From: Symsagittifera roscoffensis
Lineage: Eukaryota > Xenacoelomorpha > Acoela > Convolutidae
DNA length: 64,000 nucleotides
Direction of reading: 5' to 3'
Assembly: GCF_963678635.1 (NCBI RefSeq)
Contig: NC_087066.1
Span: 40,137,223-40,201,222 of the forward strand
The notes under the pieces are model-generated. The model was not told the DNA's origin. It saw only the letters and a list, made by a program, of their open reading frames with translations, and did not search any database. The position numbers and the translations under genes were made by a program. Below, in pieces: positions 22,061-33,400 of this stretch (position 1 is the stretch's first letter; each line of letters opens with the position of its first letter).

Positions 22061-23010
22061 CGTTAAACGGATCGAAATCCCGCTCAAATTTTGCTCAAAT
22101 TTTTTCGGTTTGAGCAATTTTCCAGCAGGATTTGAGCGGTTTGGGCAATTTTTTTGTCAAAAAACTGCTCAAACAGCTCAAATCTTGCTTTAAAGAACCA
22201 CTCAAAAGCAGCTCATTCCTTGCGGTGGTTTTTGAACGGTTTTTCACGCAAGATTTGAGCGGTTTTTGAGCGGTTTAATAAAAAAAAGCGAGTAAACCAT
22301 CAAAAGGCCTGGAAAAGGCAATGTTACACTACCCGGGTCGAGGCTGTGGTTTTATGATCAGACAGTCGCGACCAAAATTTGTGATTTCCCCTTTTTGCGG
22401 ACCGAGGTAATGTGTCCGCGTTCGGCGGGACCGAAGGAAAGTTAACCGCGACCAGCTCGACCAAAAGAAAGTTAACTGCGACCGGCGCGACCGAAAGAAA
22501 GTTAGTCGCAGCGGTCGAAAAATTGGTCGCGACAGTCGAAAAATTAGTCGCGGCCTGGTCAAAAAATTAGTCGCGGCGGTCGACAAATTAGTCGCGGCAT
22601 AGTCAAAAAATAAGTCGCGGCGGTCAAAAACTTAGTCGCGGCGGGCGACAAATTAGTCGCAGCATAGTCGATAACTAAGTCGCGGCGGTCGAAAAATGAG
22701 TCGCAGCCTGGTCAAAAAATTATTCGCGGCGGTCAAAAAATTAGTAGCGGCGGTCGAAAAGTTAGTCGCGGCGGTCGAAAAAATAGTCGAGATTTAGTCA
22801 AAAATCTTGAGCGGTTTATCAAAAAAAAAAACGCGCAAGATTTGAACGGTTTTTGAGAGCGATTATCTATAAAAAAAACGTTCAAATATTGTGCGGTTTT
22901 TGAGCGTTTTTTTTTTGAGAAACCGCTCAAACCGCTCATTACGAAGAAAGATTTCGAGCGCAGTTGTCTGAAAAAACCGCTCAAACTGCTCATATCTTGC
23001 TTCAATTTAG
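22061..23010. repeat. Two interleaved minisatellites (GAGCGGTTTTT and GTCGCGGCGGTCG)
   Basis: The outer parts (22090-22290, 22800-22995) are degenerate repeats of TTTGAGCGGTTTTT and CAAGATTTGAGC, in both orientations. The centre (about 22430-22800) is a tandem array of about 20 bp units, AAAAATTAGTCGCGGCGGTC, in some fifteen variants. The array has an open frame on the minus strand only because of its periodicity; it is not a gene. Confidence 0.8.
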
Positions 23011-23900
23011 GTGAAAAATCTCGACTCGGGTAAGAATGGTTCGAAAAGTCAATTCAGTTGCTAGTTTTTTGTTTTATACTTAAAAAAAATTCTAATTGAT
23101 GAATACAGGGGGTCGCATCATAGCGTTTTCGTAAAATATGAAACCTCAATTTGATCAATAATCAATTCCTAATGAAATATCATCAGTTATTAAACAATAT
23201 TTTAAAAAAGAAACATTTCTCCAAAAAAAAACATTGGATCTACAACCGGCCTTGAAACCAACACTGTTGTTTAGCTCATGAAAACAGTTTGACTACACTA
23301 CTATTTCTCACAACATATATCAGTCTTCATGAGATAATTTACCACTAAAGCTAATTTGATAAACATCAGCATTTATAAATTGTTCTTCGAAACTCGGCGG
23401 CATTGATTTTTTCCCTTGCTCTAGTCTTCTTTGAGCATACCAATCAAAGAAGAAACTTGAATTCTGATTGCTCTCAATTTATCTGAAAGAAAAAAAAGAA
23501 AGGTGATATCGCGGAAAAAAATAGTTGCTAGTAAAAATTACTTTTTCCAAAAAAAATTTCGTTCAGTTTAAAAATCATGAGTTTTTTTTTAAATTTTTCT
23601 ATTTTGGGATTTTTAATCGGATAAAGTGTTGTGACTCAAATCAAAGAAAACTTCGCGCCCGGTATAATTTTTGAGTAAAAACCTACATTTTTTCAATGTA
23701 ATTTTTTTGGGCAGTTTGTTTTTTTTTAAAAAAGTTTCTTAGAAAAGACGCCAGTTATTATAAACTGATAATACAACATATTTACATGCAGTTTTGCTAA
23801 ACATATCAGTTTTTGCTCATTTTTTTTGCTCGCTTAACTTTTTTATAAACAACGTTTTATCCATTTCCAGTGAATCAAAAATCTGAAATTCAACTTCGAC
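23011..23900. other. 3' flank of the minus-strand channel-like gene
   Basis: AT-rich DNA downstream of the last recognised exon. No clear AATAAA on the minus strand was seen close to the stop. Confidence 0.4.
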
Positions 23901-24410
23901 CTAGTGAAACTTTTTTAAAATAGTTTTTGAAAAAAAAAAAAAATATATAATACCGTCTAAATGAGCGCTTTGATTTATCGAATTTCCGGTGAGAAACTGT
24001 CCGGACCAGTCTCCGCCGTTGATGGACAAGAGCGCGTTTTCCGAGTGTCTTCGGAAATTGCCGACTCGAGTCGGTTTTTGCCGACTGTTTGAGTTCGGAC
24101 TGGTCGAGTTTGATATACTGTTTCTCGGCGCATGCGTTGCCGTTTGACGACTGTTTGTTCTTCTGTTTGAAAGATCTAACGATGTCAAGACGTCATTCGC
24201 TTCTTCGGTTTGAGACTCCGAGAGGATCTCGTTGTTAAGTCCGACCGGGTTTCGGATTTCTTTGCTGGATTGGCTGTGTTTTCGGATCTCGTGTTTGATG
24301 GTTTCGGCAACTTGGAAGTTACTTATTGGGTCATAAGAGAGCATGTCTTCTTGTCGGTTGTGAAGAAACTGGCCCATAATGGCGGAGAAATACAGAAAAC
24401 TCATCAGTAT
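23901..24410 (-). CDS. Channel-like gene, last recognised exon: TM4 and cytosolic tail
   Basis: Acceptor TTTTTTTAAACTTAG, then ILMSFLYFSAIMGQFLHNRQ in phase 0. The hydrophobic start completes TM4 together with the end of the previous exon (...YLVSSIE). About 150 hydrophilic residues follow, rich in Ser, Asn, Gln and Arg, as in a cytosolic regulatory tail. The frame ends at TAG (23901-23903), but the last ~18 codons come from an A/T homopolymer tract (GIIYFFFF...) and look non-coding. A GGTATTATA just before could be a donor, so the true end may differ. Confidence 0.75.
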   Translation of the reverse strand: MLMSFLYFSAIMGQFLHNRQEDMLSYDPISNFQVAETIKHEIRKHSQSSKEIRNPVGLNNEILSESQTEEANDVLTSLDLSNRRTNSRQTATHAPRNSISNSTSPNSNSRQKPTRVGNFRRHSENALLSINGGDWSGQFLTGNSINQSAHLDGIIYFFFFSKTILKKFH

Positions 24411-27400
24411 CTAAGTTTAAAAAAAAATTAGTTAAGCATGACATTAGAACCTGATTTAGACCTTTTAACAGTTAAAATTAAAACTTCAAGTTCTGCTTCT
24501 GTTAGCATTTTTAAGGATCACTTCACTTAAACGACGGATAATCTTACTCATGACTCATTACTCCATCCTTCTTTATTTTTAATTCAAGAAAGCAAGCGCA
24601 AAAAAAAACATATTTTTGATGTAAGTTTACCAAAAAAGTCCACAACTCCATCTTCGCCTATTTTTTGAATTGTTTGCCTATGGCGCGCAAACGTTGGCGA
24701 AAAAGTGTCGAAACAGTTTTTTGAGTTTCCTGGGAGAGCAGGGAAAATCAGTTTGGTCGACGTACAAAAAAAAGACAAAAAGTTATCGAAGGCCTAGATC
24801 AGCAAAAAAGGCGTTCTTGGGCACTGTTTAGAAATTGTTGACCAAAAACGCTTTTTAGACGCGCGCTCCCTTTTAAAATTAATATATATTGGCACCCAAG
24901 GCGCCTTTAGAAAAGTTTTAGGTTCAGTCAGACAAAAATTGATATCCCAAAGTAGTACAAAGGTGGGGGGGGGGGGAGCTTTGGGTCGAATCCCCCTGAG
25001 GTGGATGGCGTTAAGTACAAAAGATTCCTGCGTTATGAAATAATTCATCTTAAAATGTTACGTAAAATTTGCTGTGAAAGTTATATAACTATTACGTAAC
25101 TGACCTCAATACTGGACACGAGGTATGAGTACCATTGGACAGGATGAACTCCAGAGGATCCGCAGAGGGTGGCACTTGAAATGGAGTAGAATGTGAGTTG
25201 GAGGAAGACGTCGGCAGTCCACAGTTCACTCGAGTTCGAGTAGGAGTCGATGCCGTGGAACCCGGTGAATGCACGGATATCGTCTTTGGCCTGCTCATAA
25301 ATAAGGAAAACAGCTGAAAAATCTTGCAAAACGAATGCAAAGTTTCGTTTTTTTTGCCAGCAAATGAAATGAGAAACTTGCTTTTTTGCGTATGGAATGG
25401 AAGTTATGCAAGAATATTGAAATGGAATGCAAATCTTGCAAGAATACAGCTAGAAGAATGCAAAACCTTGCTGATTTCTTGTTGCGTATGCAATGCAAAT
25501 CTTGCGTGAGCCTCGCAAATTAAAGCAAATCTTGACTTGTTTGTTTTTGTTGTTTTCAGCAGTTGTTTGTTTTTGTTGTTTTCAGTGTATTAGCTGAGCT
25601 CATAACTGAAAAACTGCCTAGAACCATACCCGACATGATTTACTGAAGAATAGGTATAGGTGATGTTCTTTGTTCTTTCAATTTCTTAAGTTGGATCAAA
25701 ATGAGGGTTTCTAACTTATGTTTTTGAGATAACCAAAGTATGAGATAAATTTCTTGTAAGATGTTGTTTGAAGAATAGAATTAAATCTAACTTGGAGGGC
25801 TTCTTCAATCAAATACCAGTAAGCAAGAACTCATCAAATACAGTCCGGCTGACACGCTATTCTTATTTTCATAACACTCATTTAATTCTTTCTTCGAGAG
25901 AATTTTAATCAAAATCAAAGATGCCATTTAGCTTGAATTTATACCAGCAAGAGGTTTTAACTCTCGACTGACCCAAACAAGGCGCCACTTACGGTTTCTA
26001 GGTCATTCACCCTGTCACCGTTATTTAAACTTATAACTAAAATCACTTATTTTTTTTAACTAAGCCATACATTTATAAGTTATAGCATTTATAACTTAAA
26101 CTAAGTCCAATTAACCATTAATCCACAAATTAAAGGACTAACATACAAGCTGTTCAACAAACAAAGGGGGTGGGGGTTGTTGACAAGATCCGTTGAATTA
26201 GACAAAATATACTTCTCAAATAAAGCGACAAGATATTAAGGCGACAAGACATTTAGACGACAAATGTGTATTACCATGCAAAACTACTACAAATACTACA
26301 GTCCGCACTTACAAATTATTTTTATTCTGAAAAAAAAAACACTTCTCTAAAAACAAGACACCTGACAAAACTTGAAGTGAACTTTCGAAAATTTGTTCAA
26401 AAACATCGATTTTTTTTAGTTTTTCAGAATAGTATTTCATACCAGGCTCAAATAATTCTCGTGGTTTCTTAACGTTATGGTCATCAAACTTGAGTCCTAC
26501 AAAAAAATTGCTTCAAGTACAGGTTTTCAATTGTTAAAATTTGTCAAACTTGATTGGTTTGCTATCAACGTTTATGCGAACCCAAATTCCTTCCAAGCAA
26601 CTTTGAATTCCCTGAAATTAAGCATCAGATTTTTACCTTATAAATCGAAAATAATCATGACGGGTGATTTTAATGCGCTGAGTTATGACAATATTAACAG
26701 TTCTTCAATGCTTAAGTTAAATGATGCACGTAGCAGCAAACGATTTACCCAACTCAAAGAACAAATTCTTGATTGTTTTGGTTTTGTTGATTTCGTCCTC
26801 AAGAATGATTTTTGTGATTATACACATTATGACAAACAATAAAAAAAACTTTTACGCGCATAGATTATGCTTTTTTGAATTTCGAAACAGAGTATGACTC
26901 TATGCAAAGCACTCAAATATCAATTTCTGATCATTGCTCCTACACGTTTTTGTTAAGCCATCTAACTTGTATCAGCGCGGCCCTAGTTACTGGAAATTAA
27001 AAGAAAAAATTTTAAAAAACAACGCCAGCTTAATTAGTGAAGATCTAAAAAACTTTTCTGAAAATGAATCACCAAGTAGTTACGAAAACTTTAAGCATAA
27101 TTTTCGTGACCTTCTGAAGTTTATTCAACAGAACAAAAAGCGTGTAGATCAGAAAGAACTTAATATATTGAAGTATCACAAAAATGTTCTCAGAGATTGC
27201 ATTCACAGCGGAAAAGGTCCGGACACGCGAGTTTGATTGAAAAAAATGATTTCATGCTGGAACATCTTCAAAAAGTTTCCAAGGAAAAAGATTTTTCAGA
27301 ATGTCTAAAAATTCAGAAAATTCTCAGCTATACTTTTGAGGGTGTGCCCAAATTTTGTAGTCAATGGACCTCAAAGAACACAATTAACTCAACCAAGCGA

Positions 27401-30400
27401 ATTCAAGTGGATCAGACGAATGAAATTTATCATACGGATGAGGACATTCTTCATCAATTTCAAAAGTAATTTTCAAATATATTTTCAAACAGTTCTACAA
27501 CAGACTCCGATCAACTACTATTGACGTTTTTATCAAAATATAAACTCAAAAATCATGAGAATGATGGCCATAATTACTTTACAGAAGATGAAATTCACTT
27601 GGCTATAAACAAATTGAATTTGAAAAGCTCGCCTGGACCAGACGGCCTTACATCTCGGCTATATAAGACTTTCACGGATGAGTTTTGTTCAAATTAGCTA
27701 AAGTTTTCTATCATTTTGTTCATGGTGGAAAACTCCCAAACAGTTTTTATTTAGCAATAATCAAACTGCTCCCGAAATCTGAAAATGCCATAGCAGTACC
27801 AGATTTTAGCCCCATCAGTCTCATAAATACTGACGCGAAAATTTTTGCCCGTAGAGTCTGTAATAGAATTAAAAAAGACCTTTGTAAAGTTGTAAAAAAC
27901 CATCAGCACGCGTATTTATCTGAAAGACAAATGCACACAGCAATACGAAAGTTAAAAAAAAGCGATTACTCAACAACGATTGGCTAATCGAGGTTTATGT
28001 GCTGTAAAATTAGACTTTTCTAAAGCATTTGACAGAGATGACAGATCACTTCTCATCAAAGTTTTGTAAGGGTTAAACCTTGATGAGTTTTCAGTTAGAG
28101 CTATTGAAACTTTGTATTTAGACTCAAAAGCAGTAATTGAGGTACATGGTTTTTTTATCACCCAGCTTCAAAATTCATCGCGGTGTGAGACAAGGTTGCC
28201 CTCTTTCCGCATTTTTTTTTCATGGCTTTTATCGAAACCCTTCTTCAATTCAAGCAATCGAATCTACAGAAGCAATTGAAGGTTTCGGGTTATTGTGCCC
28301 CAAACTAGTTTTATATGCAGACGACATAACTTGCCTTATCAAAATCCGATGTATTGACAGGTTGTTTCGCTTAATCGATGCATTTTGCAAACAAACTCAA
28401 ATGATGATTAACATAAGTAAAAGTGATTTGATTTCTATACCTGATTTATCACCCTATAAAACAGTCAAGGAAACAAAAATACTTGGTGTCTTGTTTTACA
28501 CTTCACAAAAAGTTGAAAATAATGAACTATTATCGAGTTCTTAATTTCAAAAACATCGAGGGTTAATTTCACAAAGTAAATCTTAAGGGTCAATTCATTA
28601 CCACTGTCAGTTTATGTTCTCCCTAAATTTTTTTCATTTGGCTCGTCATACTACAGTTAACTTGGATACTATTAGTAAATGCCAAGAATCATTAAATGCA
28701 GAATTGAAAAAATCAAGCAGACTCGACATAAGGAAAGAAGTTTAATATCACCCCATCTTAGATATTGCGGTAAGGCTTACCATTCCTACAACTCAAACTT
28801 TTCAGTCTGGAAATTATCAATTTCTTTGCTTCTGATATATCAGATCAAAATAGTTTGTTACCAACAGATTTTATTTTCCCGAGAAAAATCAAAAATTTGT
28901 TGAGAAATACGAACATCTCTGATGAAATAAATTCGAGTGATATTGCAATAATTTCAAACGTTACCAATAGCCGTTTAATTATAATAATTCGGACAAAATC
29001 GCGAGATGTTTATTATTTCTGCATACAAAACTGTAGTTTTCATCGAGCTGCAATTTTTTCGCATTTGTTTTGCTGCAAACCGTTAACTCTGTTCAGAAGA
29101 AGAATTGATTCAAATTACAGGCAAAGTTTGGAAAAATTCAATGCTTGATTAATGGGAAAAAACTTTCTTTATTAATTTGCGTACGCTGTTTTTAAAGATC
29201 GAGAAAAGCGGTGGTTTTTATTTCTTGAGAATGCCCTGGAATGTTTCAATTGTAATTTAGAATGCGAAACATTCGAACACCTAATTTTCAGTTGTCCTTC
29301 GTTACAACCCTCAAGAAACATATTACAGATTAATAAATGGCGTGACGTTTTTGTATCAACCAACATTGCAAGGCTTGAGTATGTTGTTGCGGTTATTTGT
29401 GGTGCATATTCAGAAACATCGACGTCATGGATAATCAACTTGCAAACATTTGTGTCATGGGAAGTATGGAAGATAAGAAATTCAAATAGCTCCTTCTGAT
29501 AAAAACTACAAAGATAGGTTAGACTTCAGCAACAAACCAGGATACCCGGTATCCGGTAAAAGTAATGTCAATTGAACAAAAACTGCTAAGAAGTAGAAGG
29601 TAGACATTTCAAGCGTACCAGGCTACTCTGTATCCGGTACTAAAAAATGTATTTTAAGCACAAGTCACAGAAAGAACAAAAAACAGTTTGCCGATCAGGA
29701 CACCCAGTATCCGTTTGAATAAAAAAAAGTACAAAAACAGTTCAGAAACTATCTAGACGAGCTCTCAACAATTTAGAAGGTGTTTCTTGTGGCAACAATT
29801 AGGTTACTAACTCGTTGAGTTAATTCCGATGAATATGATGTTATTTGATGTACATATTGATTATGAAACTCTCAACTAAAAAAATTAATGTACAATTTAA
29901 AAAAAAAAGAAATGGTTTATTTCTAACCTAAGATAAGGAATAATAAATTTCTGTACAGAAAAATCGAGAAAACTTGGGGAGATAATCTATTAAACATTTC
30001 TATCTAGAAAACGAACCTATGCTGGGTACGGGTTGCAAAATGAAAGCAAATCTCGCAAGAAACTTTCAAAATGAAAGTAAATCTTGCAAAAATCCTGCAA
30101 CAAAAAAGCAAAAAAAAGGTATTTGCTAGCAAAGATTTTGTGTTAGATATTTTGCCAAAATTTTGAATTTCGAGAAAACTGGAAATTCACGGGTCTAGAA
30201 AGTTTTAAGGCTTGTTTCGCTTCACCCCCCCCCCCCCCCTTTCCAGTAAAATATAGCCCCCGCCCAATTTATAAAAATGGTGGGGCTACATATTGGGGTA
30301 CAGGTGCACTTACAGGTGCTGTCATCATCTCGAGAGTGGTGTAGACACCTGCAAAGAGGAGGGTGGTGGCCATATAGGACTGAAGAAGGAACAGTCCGGT

Positions 30401-33400
30401 GGCTGTGTGATGCATGAACTGCTTGTACAACTTCACTAAAACAAACTCAGGAACTTAACCAGAACAAAACCTCTAAGACGTTTTTTTGCCTCTATTTAAG
30501 CCCTTCTGACAACTAATACACCAAAAAAAAAGAAAAATTCAAGGACTAACTACTGAGTGGGATTACAGGGTACGATATGAAGACCAATTATGTTTAGATG
30601 GCGTCGTTAGTTCGCATACAATTTTCTTAAAAGATGATCTCACTTTGCGAACCAGAGGTCTACAAGAGCAAAGGAGGAAAATATTTTAGTATCAAAGGCT
30701 AGCGCGGAAACACTAAAATGTTGTTCGAGTCATTTGCTTACCAAAAAACTGAAGTTTAACAAAAACAAATCTTGAGAAAAATTTATCTAATATTTTCTTT
30801 ACGGTTTGAAGAAAGTGTCAAAACTTTAATATCAACAGGAAGATGCATTATTTCCAAATTGATTTAAAGGCTCAGTCCCTACCTGAAGTGATCACAATAA
30901 ATATTAAATTGAGTCCCTGGAACAGCATCATCAGCACCTTCGTCTAGGCAAACATCAATTATTCAAACACTTAGAAACCTTGTCGGAACATTGGTACTTA
31001 GAAAAACTTGAAAAAACAAAAATTGGATAACTTCGAAGAGCAATTTACAGAGTCAAATCACTATATTACGTAAAATTTCCGTTCGGCCAGTTTGTTGAGT
31101 TGTGACTTCCAAAAAAAAAGATTTCAAAGTTACAAAAACTCGATCTTTTTTGATAATTTTTTTTTTACTTTTGAGAAAAGTTTCTTAAGAATTGAGCAAA
31201 ATTTTCAAATTGATGAATATATCAATTGGTGATATAATATACCACAGTGTCGTCTGAGTTTTTGTTGGCGTGGTCTTCGTGGAAGACAGAAGTCTCCACC
31301 AGAGTAATGATCAACAAGACAAGACTCTAAACAACACAAGTCACCTATAGCTGAGCACAGAAATGTCCGGCAGTGTTAATTTTTGCAATGAAAGTTTTTG
31401 AAAAACAAAAAAAAAAAACTTCATATTTTGTTGTACATATTCAGCCTTTTGTTTGAGGAGGGGGCAAAAAGGCTATAAAATGAAACTATTTTGAACTAAT
31501 TTACATCATATTTTAGCTACTCTTAACATTTTAACTATTTTGGTGAAAACAATTTTTGTTCCGATTTCTGAAGAAATGCAGAATATTTTTCTTTGGGTGG
31601 TTTTATGTTAGTTCTTTGTTGTTTTTGATAGTGACCGTTTTATATCAGCTGGTAAGATTGCTACTGCTTCGATTAAAAAATTATCTAATACATTTTGTTC
31701 CGACTTTCGAAAAAAAACGGAATAGTTATGATTGTGGGTTGTGGGTGGTTTTTTAATCAGTAAATTTTCGGCGATCAAAATAATAGTTTTTAACAATTTT
31801 GTTTACCACAATGATGAGATTACATTATTTACTTGAAACCAAATTTCAAAAAAAAATACCGATTATTTTTTGCAAAGTTTTGGGCGTTGAAAAATTGCCA
31901 TTTCGGCTATGCTCTGGATTCACTGTTGTGCGCTTTGATGATTTTATTAATGCTGCTGAAAACGTAGTTCGAATTATTCATGCATGACTAATTATCCCTC
32001 AGAAAAAATTGTTTCAAATTCAATTGAGGCTAAGAATAAGGTAGCTTTAATTCCCCACGACCCAAGTTTTCACACATGATATTGTCCAAAATGTATGGTT
32101 TTTCAATATTTTCTTTTCACAAATGCTATTCGATATGGGTTAAGGGGAACTCTGAACATTCAAAGCTCTGCCCTGATATATGAGCAGTCTCATTTGTTTT
32201 TCTACTGGGGTAACTGAGCGAAGAGTGAGTGCTTCTNNNNNNNNNNNNNNNNNNNNNNNNNNNNNNNNNNNNNNNNNNNNNNNNNNNNNNNNNNNNNNNN
32301 NNNNNNNNNNNNNNNNNNNNNNNNNNNNNNNNNNNNNNNNNNNNNNNNNNNNNNNNNNNNNNNNNNNNNNNNNNNNNNNNNNNNNNNNNNNNNNNNNNNN
32401 NNNNNNNNNNNNNNNNNNNNNNNNNNNNNNNNNNNNCCCGAACGGGTGGGTGGGGGTCTTTGATATTCGCTATGCTTGTGTTGCTTTTGCTCGTGTTAAA
32501 TTCGTTAACATTTGTAACTTTTGTCGGTGTTTAAAATTTGTTCAAAAGTAAGTCTAACCTGCCAAGCAGCGCAAATGGGAAATAGGAAGCGAACTATGAA
32601 TCTAGGTATGTGCATCATCTCCATCCAGCCCAGCCACCCTACCCTGTCCCGCCTCTCTCTCTGTTTCTTCCGCTTCAGACGTCCCAACTCGCACTCGAAG
32701 TGAGCATTCAGCTTTTGGATGTCCCGAATGACCTAGAGAGAATAAGGGAACCCCGGGTTGCTCTCTATTTACAAAATAAGGTTTTTTGTAAAATTTCGTA
32801 TAAGAAAAACGCTAGTCAAAAAGTTTAATACATAGAGCCTATGCTTGTCATACAATTCGATTCATAGAAATCCGTACGAATTTGCTTATAAAGAGACGAA
32901 TTGGGGCTTTGTAACACTTGCGATACAACGACCAACAATGCGTGACATGATAGTAAAATAAAGAATATAAATTTTTATGAAAAATTATGTTAAAAAAATA
33001 GTACTTGAAAAATTAAAAAATGACGTGCAAAAATTACATATACAAAAGCATAACATTTTATTTTGCTCTCGAAACTGCGCAAAAGAACTTGACTAACATA
33101 TATAACATTGGCCAAAATCGTTTAATCAAAAAAAATTACCCACCTGTCAATTATAATTAAAACTGTTTAAATCATTAAAAAGCCCATGATTTGGAAAAAA
33201 GCACCTAAAAAACGTACCAGATAGCATAAATTACATGAAAAAACGGAAATTGAACCGTCGGAAACTAGAGTGAAAACCACGAATACAAAAAAAATGTTTT
33301 TTTTTTAAACTTTTTTTTGAATCAATAAAAACTGCCTGAAATGAACTTCACCTAATTACTATCCTTTTTTAAATGATGGTTGTTTGGTTAAGATTTTCAA

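Noticed and set aside
22329-23005. Minus-strand open frames with repeated R/S/F-rich peptides
   Set aside because: They are translations of a minisatellite whose period happens to lack stops.
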